Shown: positions 27,835-37,181 of the stretch, piece by piece
Numbering within the stretch: position 1 is the first letter of the stretch
Layout: the number at the start of each line of letters is the position of its first letter
Assembly: GCA_029379225.1 (NCBI GenBank)
Contig: JAQYWR010000001.1
Location: forward strand, 62,001 to 126,000
Direction of reading: 5' to 3'
Length of the DNA: 64,000 nt
Source of the DNA: Nostoc sp. S4
Lineage (GTDB): Bacteria; Cyanobacteriota; Cyanobacteriia; Cyanobacteriales; Nostocaceae
Position numbers and translations under genes: made by a program
The notes under the pieces: generated by a model
What the model saw: only the letters and a program-made list of their open reading frames with translations
Told to the model about the DNA's origin: nothing
The model's database searches: none

Positions 27835-27876
27835 GTAACATATTATACGATTTTAACACAAATCTCACATTAAGTT
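27835..27876 (+). promoter_or_regulatory. NtcA-activated promoter of the nitrate operon
   Basis: GTA-N8-TAC occurs exactly at 27835-27848, followed after 22 nt by a -10 box TAAGTT (27871-27876, pattern TAN3T). This is the canonical class II NtcA promoter layout. The expected start is near 27883, giving a leader of about 220 nt before nirA. It implies activation under nitrogen limitation and repression by ammonium. Confidence 0.9.
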
Positions 27877-28103
27877 ATGAGAATCAAAATTGTTACAAAC
27901 AAAGGCAGGAGGCAGGAGGTAGAAACTGTTTATGTCTGATTTTAATTCCTGCATTTTGTACCTCATTTACTTGCAAACTGCTGTAAGTTTTTCATCTCTA
28001 ATCCTTGTAGACACGGCAAATGTTCGGACTACAAGTTGATTGATATTGGGTAATTAGTAGAAATTTTCACGCTTATTAGTAATTTGCAACAAGAGTCAAC
28101 CTG

Positions 28104-29747
28104 ATGACAGACACACCAACTACCACCACCAGCTTGAATAAATTCGAGAAATTCAAGGCAGAAAAAGATGGACTCGCCGTTAAAGCTGAGATAGAGAAAT
28201 TTGCCGCCTTGGGCTGGGAAGCAATGGACGAAACAGACCGAGATCATCGACTCAAATGGCTAGGTGTATTTTTTCGCCCAGTTACTCCAGGCAAATTTAT
28301 GATGCGGTTGCGGATGCCTAACGGTATTCTCACCAGTACTCAGATGCGTGTTTTAGCCCAAGTAGTGCAGCGTTACGGTGATGACGGTAATGCTGATATT
28401 ACTACCAGACAGAATATTCAATTGCGGGGAATCATAATTGGAGATTTACCAGATATCTTTAATAGATTTGATACAGTTGGTTTAACCAGCGTCCAGTCAG
28501 GGATGGATAACGTCCGCAATATCACAGGTGACCCTGTGGCTGGGTTAGATGCAGACGAGTTATACGACACACGAAAGTTGGTACAGCAAATTCAAGATCT
28601 GCTCACCAACAAAGGCCAAGGAAACTCAGAGTTTAGCAATTTACCAAGGAAGTTTAACATTGCGATCGCTGGTGGAAGAGACAACTCAGTTCATGCAGAG
28701 ATTAATGATTTAGCTTTCGTGCCAGCATTTAAAGAAGCAGGGGAGCAGGGGAGCAGGGGAGCAGAGGAGGAAAATTTCCCCTCTGCCCCTCCGCTCCTCT
28801 GCTCCTGTACCGATTCCCATCAAAAAATTTTTGGGTTTAACGTTTTAGTCGGTGGCTTTTTCTCAGCCAAACGTTGTGAAGCGGCGATTCCTCTAAATGC
28901 TTGGGTAGCTCCAGAAGATGTGGTAGCTGTATGTAGAGCTGTTTTAGAAGTTTATCGCGATCGCGGCTTACGTGCTAATCGGCAAAAATCCCGGCTGATG
29001 TGGCTGATTGATGAATGGGGTTTAGAAAAGTTTCGGACTGAAGTAGAAAGCCGTTTGGGTAAATCATTGTTACCCGCAGCCGCAAAAGACGAAATCGACT
29101 GGGAAAAACGCGACCACATCGGAGTATATAAACAAAAGCAACCAGGATTAAATTACGTAGGTTTACACATTCCTGTCGGTCGGCTGTATGGCGATGATAT
29201 GTTTGAAATTGCACGTCTTGCAGAAGTTTACGGTAGTGGTGAAATCCGTTTTACCGTTGAACAAAACATCGTTATCCCCAACATTGCTGAATCTAAATTA
29301 GCAACATTTTTAACAGAACCATTACTAGAAAGGTTTTCCATTAACCCAGATTTGCTGACGCGATCGCTAGTATCTTGCACAGGCGCACAATTTTGCAACT
29401 TTGCCCTCATCGAAACCAAAAACCGTGCCCTGGCAATGATTAAAGCCTTAGAAGCAGAGTTAACTTTCACCCATCCGGTGCGAATTCATTGGACTGGTTG
29501 CCCCAACTCCTGCGGACAACCCCAAGTTGCAGACATCGGTTTGATGGGAACTAAAACTCGCAAAAATGGCAAAACCCTCGAAGGCGTTGACATATATATG
29601 GGCGGCAAAGTTGGTAAAGATGCCCATCTTGGAACTTGCATTATTAAAGGCATACCCTGCGAAGACTTACAGCCAATATTGCAAGATTTACTCATCAAAA
29701 ACTTTGGGGCAAAACTCAAACAAGAAGCTTTAATAGTTGGTAGTTAA
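28104..29747 (+). CDS. nirA: ferredoxin-nitrite reductase with in-frame repeat insertion
   Basis: NirA reduces nitrite to ammonium with six electrons from ferredoxin. The siroheme/[4Fe-4S] ligands are in CTGAQFCNFAL and CPNSCGQPQVADIG. Substrate-side motifs such as TRQNIQLRG, GNPT-type loops and FNVLVGGFFSAKRCEA are present. Between AFKEAG and KIFGFNVLVGG there are about 27 extra residues (GSRGAEEENFPSAPP and LLCSCTDSHQ), encoded by a G/C-rich palindromic repeat at about 28739-28810. The repeat keeps the frame, and the protein is otherwise intact. It is the first gene of nirA-nrtP-narB, under an NtcA promoter. Confidence 0.96.
   Translation: MTDTPTTTTSLNKFEKFKAEKDGLAVKAEIEKFAALGWEAMDETDRDHRLKWLGVFFRPVTPGKFMMRLRMPNGILTSTQMRVLAQVVQRYGDDGNADITTRQNIQLRGIIIGDLPDIFNRFDTVGLTSVQSGMDNVRNITGDPVAGLDADELYDTRKLVQQIQDLLTNKGQGNSEFSNLPRKFNIAIAGGRDNSVHAEINDLAFVPAFKEAGEQGSRGAEEENFPSAPPLLCSCTDSHQKIFGFNVLVGGFFSAKRCEAAIPLNAWVAPEDVVAVCRAVLEVYRDRGLRANRQKSRLMWLIDEWGLEKFRTEVESRLGKSLLPAAAKDEIDWEKRDHIGVYKQKQPGLNYVGLHIPVGRLYGDDMFEIARLAEVYGSGEIRFTVEQNIVIPNIAESKLATFLTEPLLERFSINPDLLTRSLVSCTGAQFCNFALIETKNRALAMIKALEAELTFTHPVRIHWTGCPNSCGQPQVADIGLMGTKTRKNGKTLEGVDIYMGGKVGKDAHLGTCIIKGIPCEDLQPILQDLLIKNFGAKLKQEALIVGS
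28739..28810. repeat. G-rich palindromic repeat inserted in nirA
   Basis: GGAGCAGG repeats with a period of 8 at the left, then a short AAAATTT centre, then the roughly complementary CCTCTGCCCCTCCGCTCC type arm. It is the same family of sequence as the intergenic GGGAGCAGGGG blocks near 34800-34830, 59820-59910 and 60030-60060. Here it lies inside a coding region without breaking it. Confidence 0.75.
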
Positions 29748-29819
29748 CTGGGAACACTTGGGGTGAGCTTCAGTACATCGCTGGGGACTAGGAAATAAAT
29801 ATTTAAGAATACTTTGTTA

Positions 29820-29852
29820 GTGCCTAATACCCAATCCCCAATACCCAATAGC
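29820..29852. repeat. heptameric STRR-like repeat
   Basis: Degenerate units of CCCAATA/CCCCAAT type between nirA and nrtP. Short tandemly repeated heptamers of this kind are characteristic of heterocystous cyanobacteria. Confidence 0.6.
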
Positions 29853-29856
29853 CAAA

Positions 29857-29940
29857 GCTTTGAACTCCATTAATGAGGCTTTGAACTCCATTAATGAGGC
29901 TTTGAACTCCGTTAATGAAGCTTTGAACTCCGTTAATGAA
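29857..29940. repeat. 21-bp tandem repeat, four copies
   Basis: The unit GCTTTGAACTCC(A/G)TTAATGA(G/A) is repeated four times exactly end to end: copies 1-2 carry A and G at the variable positions, copies 3-4 carry G and A. It lies in the 250-bp gap between nirA and nrtP. Because 21 is a multiple of 3, the frame stays open and is in phase with nrtP. Confidence 0.9.
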
Positions 29941-29997
29941 GTTAGGAATTCTTCTCAGTCCTCAGTCCTCAATTCCACCTCTCTTAGAAAGATTAAA

Positions 29998-31491
29998 ATG
30001 CTAAAAGGATTATTTTCATTCAGCGATCGCTATCGCATCTTACATCAGACTTGGTTTGCTTTTTTTCTGACTTTTGTCTGTTGGTTTAATTTTGCTCCCT
30101 TCGCTACAACTATTGGCAAACAGCTAGATTTAGCGCCTGAACAAATCAAAACTTTGGGTATCTGTAACCTTGCTTTGACAATTCCGGCGCGGCTAATTAT
30201 TGGGATGCTTTTGGATCGCTTCGGCCCGAGAATCACCTATGCAATGCTGCTGATATTTGCGGCTGTTCCTTGTCTGGCGACAGCGCTAGCACAAGATTTT
30301 AATCAATTAGTCATCAGTCGTTTGCTGATGGGAATTGTCGGATCTGGGTTTGTCGTCGGTATTCGGATGGTGGCGGAATGGTTCCAGCCGAAGGAGATGG
30401 GAATTGCTCAAGGTATTTACGGCGGTTGGGGTAACTTTGGAGCTTTTGGTGCGGAGTTTGCTTTGCCGATGATTGCAGTTTCTACTAGCTTTTTGGCTGG
30501 TGGTACTTCTAATTGGCGATTTGCGATCGCTTTTACAGGAATTGTTGCAGCTATCTACGGCGTAATTTATTACAACACCGTCCAAGATACACCTCCTGGT
30601 AAAATCTACAAGAAACCTCAGAAAAATGGAGCTTTAGAAGTAACCAGCATTAAAAGTTTTTGGGCGATGATTGTCTCGAATTTCGGTTTAATTTTCGCCT
30701 TAGGATTATTAGCTTGGCGTTTGGAACAAAAGAATATTCACTTCTTAACTTTGAGTCAAATGTATCTTGCTTGGTTGTTCTTAGCAGGATTATTTCTTTA
30801 CCAAACTTACAAAGCTTGGCAGGTAAACCGGGAACTTTTAATTGGCAAGAAAACTTACCCACCAGCAGAACGCTTTCAATTTGGTCAAGTAGCGTTACTC
30901 GAATTTAGTTACACAACTAACTTTGGTTCCGAACTTGCTGCCGTTTCCATGCTCCCAGCATTTTTTGAAAAAATCTTTGGTTTAGAACATGTTGTAGCAG
31001 GCATGATTGCTGCAACCTATCCCTTTTTAAATTTAATTTCTCGTCCCAGTGGGGGCTTAATTTCTGATAAATTTGGCTCGCGTAAATGGACAATGACAAT
31101 TATCAGTGTGGGCATTGGTGTTGGCTACTTGATGGCGCATTTGATTAGTAGTAACTGGCCAATTCCGCTAGCGATCGCAGTTACAATGTTCGCCGCTTAC
31201 TTTGCCCAAGCCGGCTGCGGTGCAACCTATAGCATCGTACCTCTAATTAAAAAAGAAGTTACAGGACAAATAGCTGGTAACGTTGGAGCTTACGGTAATT
31301 TTGGCGGCGTAGTTTACCTGACAATTTTTAGCTTAACCGACGCGCCAACGCTATTTAGCACAATGGGCTTAGCTGCTTTAGTCTGCGCTTTCATGTGTGC
31401 CTTCTTTCTCAAAGAACCGAAAAACTCCTTTGCTAATCATGAAAGTGAAATATCACAAACCTCGGCTACTATCTTCTTAACTGAAGAATAA
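29998..31491 (+). CDS. nrtP: nitrate/nitrite permease, MFS type
   Basis: A 497-aa major-facilitator permease of the NarK/NrtP family that brings nitrate and nitrite into the cell. About 12 membrane helices are visible. Family marks include GICNLALTIPARLIIGMLLDR, GIRMVAEWF and GGWGNFGAFGAEFALP, with a second glycine-rich nitrate signature GNVGAYGNFGG. I chose the ATG at 29998 (MLKGLFSFSDRYRIL). The frame extends 46 codons upstream through the 21-bp repeats, but only to a TTG without a ribosome binding site. The arrangement nirA-nrtP-narB, with a permease instead of the NrtABCD ABC transporter, resembles Nostoc punctiforme rather than Anabaena 7120. Confidence 0.94.
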   Translation: MLKGLFSFSDRYRILHQTWFAFFLTFVCWFNFAPFATTIGKQLDLAPEQIKTLGICNLALTIPARLIIGMLLDRFGPRITYAMLLIFAAVPCLATALAQDFNQLVISRLLMGIVGSGFVVGIRMVAEWFQPKEMGIAQGIYGGWGNFGAFGAEFALPMIAVSTSFLAGGTSNWRFAIAFTGIVAAIYGVIYYNTVQDTPPGKIYKKPQKNGALEVTSIKSFWAMIVSNFGLIFALGLLAWRLEQKNIHFLTLSQMYLAWLFLAGLFLYQTYKAWQVNRELLIGKKTYPPAERFQFGQVALLEFSYTTNFGSELAAVSMLPAFFEKIFGLEHVVAGMIAATYPFLNLISRPSGGLISDKFGSRKWTMTIISVGIGVGYLMAHLISSNWPIPLAIAVTMFAAYFAQAGCGATYSIVPLIKKEVTGQIAGNVGAYGNFGGVVYLTIFSLTDAPTLFSTMGLAALVCAFMCAFFLKEPKNSFANHESEISQTSATIFLTEE

Positions 31492-31498
31492 TGAACAT

Positions 31499-31637
31499 CA
31501 CGCAGAGTCGCTCCAGGCACAGAGAGTAAGAATAGCAATTATCAATTTCTCAATACTCTCTTCATCTCTTCTCTGCGTCCACCGAAGTTCAGATCGGCCT
31601 TTGCCGCTGCTCCGACTTCTCTTTGCGTCTCTGCGTG
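31499..31637. repeat. dispersed inverted repeat between nrtP and narB
   Basis: CACGCAGAG at the left is answered by CTCTGCGTG at the right, with further partial pairing inside (CAGAGAG / CTCTTTG). Repeats with TTCACGCAGAGACGCAAAG-like ends are abundant in Nostoc-type genomes; a degenerate copy is also visible near 8920-8942. It fills almost all of the nrtP-narB gap. Confidence 0.65.
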
Positions 31638-31659
31638 AACTTATTCATCAAAAATTGCC

Positions 31660-33870
31660 ATGAGTGAATTTACCAAAACCCTCTGTCCTTACTGCGGTGT
31701 CGGTTGTGGATTAGAAGTTTCGCCCCCAGCCCAACTTGGCAAAGCAACTAATCGAGATAACCAAGGAAATCCAATTTGGCGGGTGCGGGGTGATAAAACT
31801 CATCCATCGAGTCAGGGGATGGTTTGCGTCAAAGGTGCAACCATCGCCGAATCTTTAGATAAAAATAGATTACATTACCCAATGGTGCGAGACTCCTTAG
31901 ATGAAGAGTTTCGGCGCATTAGTTGGGATGAAGCTTTAGATCTCATCGTCCAACGCATTCAAACTGTGCGTTTTACTCAAGGGCCAGAAGCTATATGTAT
32001 GTATGGTTCTGGTCAGTTTCAAACTGAGGATTATTACATAGCCCAAAAATTCCTCAAAGGGTGTTTGGGAAGCAATAATTTTGATGCTAACTCCCGTTTA
32101 TGTATGTCTAGCGCTGTGGCTGGATATATTCAAAGCTTTGGCTCAGATGGCCCTCCTTGCTGTTACGAAGACCTGGAGTTGACCGACTGTGCATTTTTAA
32201 TTGGCACCAATACAGCTGAATGTCACCCAATCGTTTTCAACCGACTGGCAAAATATCATAAAAAGAATCGCAAAGTGAAAATGATTGTGGTCGATCCCCG
32301 TTGCACACCAACCGCAGAAGCCGCAGATTTGCATTTAGCGATTCGTCCGGGTACAGATATCGACTTGTTGAACGGTATCGCTCATTTGTTGCTGCGTTGG
32401 AACTACGTTGATACGATGTTTATGGACGAGTGTACCAGTAACTTTCCGGCATACGCTGAGGTAATTCGTCACCATCCCCCAGAAGTGGTAGCTCGTGAAT
32501 GTGGGATTGGTATTGAAGATTTAGAAACAGCAGCTCGCTATTGGGGTCAATCACAACGGGTGTTGTCGTTGTGGTCAATGGGTGTGAATCAATCCTCAGA
32601 AGGAACGGCTAAGGTGAGAACCATCATTAACCTGCACCTGATGACCGGACAAATTGGCAAACCTGGGGCTGGGCCTTTTTCACTCACTGGTCAGCCAAAC
32701 GCGATGGGAGGACGGGAAGCCGGGGGTTTGGCGCATCTATTACCGGGTTATCGGGTAATAAAGAATCCCCAGCACCGTGCAGAAGTTGAGGAGTTTTGGG
32801 GACTCAAACCAGGACAGATTTCGCCCCATCCCGGTTTGAGTACTTGGGAAATGATTACTGGGCTAGAAAACAATGCTGTAGGCTTACTATGGATTGCTGC
32901 GACTAATCCGGCTGTGAGTATGCCAGATTTAGAGCGGACGAAAAAGGCATTATTGCGATCGCCTTTTACCATCTACCAAGACGCTTATTATCCCACAGAA
33001 ACCTCTGCCTATGCCCATGTTCTGCTACCAGCAGCCCAGTGGGGCGAAAAAACTGGCGTGATGACCAACTCCGAACGAACGGTAACTTTGTGTCAAGCCT
33101 TCCGCCAACCGCCACCAGAAGCGAAAGCAGATTGGGAAATCTTTGCTGAAGTTGGTCGCCGACTCGGTTTTGCAAGAGAATTTAACTTTGGTAACTCGGC
33201 TGAAGTTTATGCTGAGTTTGCCCAACTAACTAAAAATCGTCCCTGCGAGATGACGGGTATCTCTCACGCACAATTACAAGCACAAGGCCCGACTCAATGG
33301 CCTCACCTAGAGAGCAGGGGGAGCAGAGGAGCAGGGGAAGCAGGCAAAGAAACCTCTGGAAAGCGGTTATACACTAACTTGTGCTTCCACACCCCTGACG
33401 GACGCGCGCGATTTGGGGCATATTACTCCAAAGGATTGGCAGAATCACCAAACCCTGATTATCCTTTTGTATTAACTACTGGACGAGTTTACGGTCATTG
33501 GCATACTCAGACACGCACTGGACGGATTGAAAAAATTTGCAAAATGCATCCCGAACCATTTATCGAAATTCATCCGCGTGATGCTGCTCGCTTAGGTATT
33601 GTAGATAATCAGTGTGTAGAAGTGCGATCGCGTCGAGGTAAAGCTAAGTTTGCTGCTAAAGTAACAAAGGCGATCGCACCTGGTACAGTTTTTGTCCCCA
33701 TGCACTGGGGTTCTCTGTGGGCAGATAATGCCGAAGCTAATGCCCTCACCCATCCCGAATCTTGCCCTGATTCCCTACAACCGGAATTAAAAGCCTGTGC
33801 GGTGCAATTAATACCAATTTCTGTGGAAGTTACAATTAAAAATTATCAACTCCAATCCTCGCAATTGTAA
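31660..33870 (+). CDS. narB: ferredoxin-dependent assimilatory nitrate reductase
   Basis: NarB reduces nitrate to nitrite using reduced ferredoxin. It has the N-terminal [4Fe-4S] motif [12 protein letters not shown] (with a later Cys in MVCVKGA), the molybdenum-ligand region [12 protein letters not shown], and bis-MGD binding segments such as [12 protein letters not shown] and [13 protein letters not shown]. About 18 residues after TQWPHLE ([18 protein letters not shown]) look inserted and are encoded by GGGAGCAGAGGAGCAGGGG-type sequence at about 33310-33360. The downstream sequence ([15 protein letters not shown]) resumes the family pattern, so the protein is probably functional. It is the last gene of the nirA-nrtP-narB set; narM lies 1.25 kb downstream. 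Confidence 0.96.
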   Translation: MSEFTKTLCPYCGVGCGLEVSPPAQLGKATNRDNQGNPIWRVRGDKTHPSSQGMVCVKGATIAESLDKNRLHYPMVRDSLDEEFRRISWDEALDLIVQRIQTVRFTQGPEAICMYGSGQFQTEDYYIAQKFLKGCLGSNNFDANSRLCMSSAVAGYIQSFGSDGPPCCYEDLELTDCAFLIGTNTAECHPIVFNRLAKYHKKNRKVKMIVVDPRCTPTAEAADLHLAIRPGTDIDLLNGIAHLLLRWNYVDTMFMDECTSNFPAYAEVIRHHPPEVVARECGIGIEDLETAARYWGQSQRVLSLWSMGVNQSSEGTAKVRTIINLHLMTGQIGKPGAGPFSLTGQPNAMGGREAGGLAHLLPGYRVIKNPQHRAEVEEFWGLKPGQISPHPGLSTWEMITGLENNAVGLLWIAATNPAVSMPDLERTKKALLRSPFTIYQDAYYPTETSAYAHVLLPAAQWGEKTGVMTNSERTVTLCQAFRQPPPEAKADWEIFAEVGRRLGFAREFNFGNSAEVYAEFAQLTKNRPCEMTGISHAQLQAQGPTQWPHLESRGSRGAGEAGKETSGKRLYTNLCFHTPDGRARFGAYYSKGLAESPNPDYPFVLTTGRVYGHWHTQTRTGRIEKICKMHPEPFIEIHPRDAARLGIVDNQCVEVRSRRGKAKFAAKVTKAIAPGTVFVPMHWGSLWADNAEANALTHPESCPDSLQPELKACAVQLIPISVEVTIKNYQLQSSQL
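33310..33360. repeat. G-rich repeat inserted in narB
   Basis: A single arm of the GAGCAGGGGGAGCAGAGGAG family, in frame within narB and rich in Gly, Ser, Arg and Ala codons. The matching arm seen in nirA is missing. Confidence 0.7.
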
Positions 33871-34152
33871 GTTCTTAAGTATAACTTGCAATAAGGAATT
33901 GGCAATCAGCAATAGGTAATTTAGTCAATCATCAATAGTCAATAGTTATTATCATATTTTCTGTATTTCAATTCTTGACTGTTACCAATTACCATATCTA
34001 AAGAAGTAAAATTTTTCAGAACTAAAAGTTTTACTAGTCCCAATTTGAATCTAGAAAATAAAAATAGATAAGCAAAACCAGCATTGGTCAGTTATCTTTT
34101 TTAATCCTCTAGATTTCTCTATGGGATTTTATTTTTTAATTGGGTGCGGCTG

Positions 34153-34611
34153 ATGAAAAGGTTACTGAAGCTAATTTCAAGAATTACCAAAGACCAGAAC
34201 TTCATGTACATTGTCGAAAACATTGAAGTAATAGTTTCTAAAGTTCTATCTATTTTAATGGTAATTGTAATTTTAGTGGCGATCGCCGATTTAGGAGTCT
34301 TTATTTTCAAAGAATTATTTACCGTACCTTACGGTACATTTAACACAACACTCTTTAAAATATTTGGCTTATTTTTAAATATTTTAATTGCTTTAGAAAT
34401 CTTAGAAAATATTACAGCTTATTTACGAAAACACGTTTTTCAAGTGGAATTAGTTATTGTTACTTCTTTAATTGCTGTCGCCAGAAAAATTATTATTCTT
34501 GACTTAGAAAAAGTTCCAGGTATTGATATAATAGGCTTAGGTATTGCGATTCTCGCTCTATCAATTAGTTATTTAATAATTCGTCTGAGTAATTCCAGAG
34601 ATACACCTTGA
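34153..34611 (+). CDS. PsiE-like integral membrane protein
   Basis: A 152-aa protein with four predicted membrane helices, matching the phosphate-starvation-inducible PsiE family layout: short basic N-terminus, long hydrophobic helices, the ILIALEILENITAYLRKH segment and the VTSLIAVARKIIILD segment. A GTG nine bases upstream (34144) is an alternative start; the ATG gives a more typical basic N-terminus (MKRLLKLISRITKDQNF). It sits between narB and narM on the same strand. PsiE has no established biochemical role. Confidence 0.8.
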   Translation: MKRLLKLISRITKDQNFMYIVENIEVIVSKVLSILMVIVILVAIADLGVFIFKELFTVPYGTFNTTLFKIFGLFLNILIALEILENITAYLRKHVFQVELVIVTSLIAVARKIIILDLEKVPGIDIIGLGIAILALSISYLIIRLSNSRDTP

Positions 34612-35121
34612 AGAAGAATTAAGAATTCCAGCAAAGCCAAAAATACTCTACCAAGGCATTAGAATCAATCAGTTAAAAGTAGCACCCACCACCTGTAAGT
34701 ACCACTAACTTGAAAAGTTGTTAGTGGTCTTAAACCTGCTTACTCATCCGCTTGCAGATCCGACTTATACCGTTTCACTTTAAAATTGATGTAAATAGGC
34801 AGCAGGGAAGCTCTTAGCAGGGGGCAGGGGGAAAGAATTAAAGACCAATCATTTATATCAAATATTGTGTGAAATGCTATTAGCTACGCTATCCGCCAGT
34901 TAGACTTCAATAGCCAACTAAGTAGGTGGGTAGGAAAATTTATCGTTGAGGTAAGGCAAGAGGCAGAGGGCAGTTATTGCTGGAGGAAAAAGAGTTTTAG
35001 TCTAGTTAATCTTTCTTCACATGGTTTGGTTTTATTGTGCCGACTTACTTAAATTTTGAATTTTATTTTGATAAATTTAGGTTAGTCGAAAACATTCTAA
35101 TCAGTTAAATTTAAATATTTT
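34612..35121. other. 510-bp intergenic region with hairpin and repeat fragments
   Basis: A perfect 9-bp stem ACCACTAAC / GTTAGTGGT lies at 34701-34728, about 90 bp after the PsiE-like gene. It is followed by CTTAAA rather than a T-run, so it is a weak terminator candidate. G-rich GCAGGGGGCAGGGGG sequence (about 34798-34835) and other repeat fragments follow. I see no gene, and no GTA-N8-TAC site in front of narM. Confidence 0.5.
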
Positions 35122-35577
35122 ATGACGACAGATTTCTTTCAATTTGAAGCAGATTTTGTTGATTCGCTGCGCTGTATTCCCATGCAGGTGCGCTATAAAT
35201 TAGATACCTGTGGCATTAAACTAAAACTATTTGATTGGAATCAAATGACTACAAAAGAGCGTCAAGCTTTAGTCGAATTACCTTGCACTACAGAAACCGA
35301 AATTCAGTCTTACCGCGAATATATCGAGCAGTTGATTTTACAACGTACAGGCATAGCAGTTGCCAAATTGCCTATAGAATCCCATCCTGCATGGCTGGAC
35401 TCTGCCACTGTATCACCCAGCGTCCAGGAAAAAGCTCAAGAAATAGGAGTAGTCCTGACACAGCAAAAATGGGCAGCTTTAAAACCATTACAGCGTTTTG
35501 CCTTAATCAAACTTAGTCGTTCAGCGCATGAAAACAAAAATTTTCCCAGAGCGATCGCAGAATTTAATCTGCTTTAA
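35122..35577 (+). CDS. narM: nitrate reductase-associated protein NarM
   Basis: A 151-aa soluble protein matching the cyanobacterial nitrate reductase-associated family: FFQFEADFVDSLRCIPM, VRYKLDTCGIKLKL, WNQMTTKERQALVELPC and FALIKLSRS. NarM is known to be needed for active NarB in cyanobacteria, perhaps for cofactor maturation or stability. No catalytic motif is visible. Conserved Cys residues (RCIPM, DTCGI, LPCTT) could bind metal (inference). Its position downstream of narB supports the call. Confidence 0.82.
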   Translation: MTTDFFQFEADFVDSLRCIPMQVRYKLDTCGIKLKLFDWNQMTTKERQALVELPCTTETEIQSYREYIEQLILQRTGIAVAKLPIESHPAWLDSATVSPSVQEKAQEIGVVLTQQKWAALKPLQRFALIKLSRSAHENKNFPRAIAEFNLL

Positions 35578-36017
35578 TTAAGCTATATAGCAATCCAAAA
35601 TCAGAAAGTGAAAAATGTTAGTGGGGCTATTGACTGCTAAGAGTTGACAGCTAACAGCAGTTTCTCTTACTCATTGTCAAAAAACCCGTTGGCTTTCACT
35701 AACCAGCAAATAATATACAACAATGGGTTAAACTTTGTTAACTCGCAGCCTTTAAATAGTCGATTATAGCACAGTTAGTGCTGTAATATATCGAGAAATT
35801 TGCTCACAAACGCAGCAAACGCGCGTCTTGGTTGCACATTTTGGCGTCAAGACTGTGATTAGTCCTTTGTCATTCGTCATTTGTTCTTTATCTTTTATCC
35901 TTCGTTAAATAATAAGTCCTAACTTAATAACCAATGTCCCATGCCCAATGCCCAATGCCCAATTACAAATGACCCATGATAAATGATAAATAACTAATAA
36001 CTGAGGATAGTAAAAAC
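35578..36017. repeat. 440-bp intergenic region with heptamer repeats
   Basis: From about 35935 to 36000 there are degenerate CCCAATG / AATGACC / TGATAAA units of STRR type. A piece with TTGACAGCTAACAGC lies near 35642-35656. I see no gene. The repeats end just before the DJ-1-family gene. Confidence 0.55.
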
Positions 36018-36620
36018 ATGACTGCAAAAAAACTTTTGATGCTGGTTGGGGACTATGTAGAAGACTATGAAGTAATGGTTCCTTTCCAGGCGTTGCAAAT
36101 GGTGGGACACACTGTTCATGCAGTTTGCCCTGATAAAAAAGCTGGCGACAAGGTGCGAACAGCAGTTCACGACTTTGAAGGAGACCAAACTTATAGTGAA
36201 AAACCGGGGCACAATTTTACTTTAAATGCTACCTTTGCAGAAGTAAAAGCCGAAAACTATGATGCCTTAGTAATTCCTGGAGGACGGGCACCAGAATATA
36301 TCCGTCTTAATCAGCAGGTGTTAGAAGTTACCCGTCACTTTGCTCAAGCAAATAAACCTATTGCTGCTATTTGCCACGGCTTGCAGTTATTGGCAGCTGC
36401 TGATGTATTACAAGGTAAAAGATGTACTGGTTACCCTGCTTGTAGCCCAGATGTCAAGAGTGCTGGAGGCATTTATGTTGATATCCCTGTTGATCAAGCC
36501 ATAGTTGACGGTAACATGGTCACAGCACCAGCTTGGCCTGCTCATCCCCATTGGCTGGCAGAATTCCTCAGAGTACTGGGAACAAAGATTGAACACCCAG
36601 AATTAGCTAAAGTTCTTTAA
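36018..36620 (+). CDS. DJ-1/PfpI family protein
   Basis: A 200-aa protein with the flavodoxin-like DJ-1/PfpI fold. The nucleophile Cys119 is followed by His (AAICHGLQ), Glu15 is at the family position ([12 protein letters not shown]), and the strand turn [13 protein letters not shown] is present. Members include the PfpI-type protease/glyoxalase-like group; Cys-His with an upstream Glu fits that group. It may take part in stress or aldehyde detoxification. No signal peptide is visible. Confidence 0.93.
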   Translation: MTAKKLLMLVGDYVEDYEVMVPFQALQMVGHTVHAVCPDKKAGDKVRTAVHDFEGDQTYSEKPGHNFTLNATFAEVKAENYDALVIPGGRAPEYIRLNQQVLEVTRHFAQANKPIAAICHGLQLLAAADVLQGKRCTGYPACSPDVKSAGGIYVDIPVDQAIVDGNMVTAPAWPAHPHWLAEFLRVLGTKIEHPELAKVL

Positions 36621-37181
36621 TGACAAGATACTAGAAATCTTTTAATTCAATCTTAGGGGCAGTTTCTTTCACTACTCGCTACTCTCCTGCCCCAAAGCTT
36701 AGTCAATTACTAGTACGTCATGGCGTAAATAAAGCAATCATTAAAAATTCCTAAAAAACCCATCCAATAATACTTTTGAGTTTTGAGTTTTGACTTTTGC
36801 ATTGCAGTACTAGTGGCAAAAATAACTACCAATAGATAACTGGTAATTATATATTTTTGGCATGAAACTAAATGCAGTAAAAACTACTTTTTTAATACAT
36901 TGCGGTGAAGTGAATTTGCAGCTAGGATGTCAAGAGTAGATCAGCCATAAAATCTCAATTTATGCGCCTAATAACCAAGGTTTGGGAGCAAGCCTGAGTG
37001 GATGAAATACTTATTAACATTTAGATGAATGAAAAAGGTTGAAATTTTGGATCTATAAATTTAAATTTATTAGCAGTAAGTGAAGCTATAGTGGATTTAG
37101 CAATGCTGCTGTTGATGTGGCTAAGGTTAGTCCTGCTACCAAATTATTTAAAGAATCAGTTTAGAAACGCACTTCTTATCA
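36621..37181. other. 561-bp intergenic region with possible terminator
   Basis: A 7-bp stem GGGGCAG / CTGCCCC at 36656-36693 with a long loop lies 35 bp after the DJ-1 gene and may terminate it weakly. The rest is AT-rich sequence without a visible gene, and holds the promoter of the FHA-PrsW gene. Confidence 0.45.

Noticed and set aside
27780..27986. 68-aa plus-strand frame upstream of nirA
   Set aside because: It overlaps the NtcA site, -10 box and leader of nirA and has no coding signal.
29860..29997. N-terminal extension of NrtP (46 residues)
   Set aside because: It would begin at a TTG without a ribosome binding site and consists of tandem repeats; the ATG at 29998 matches the family start.
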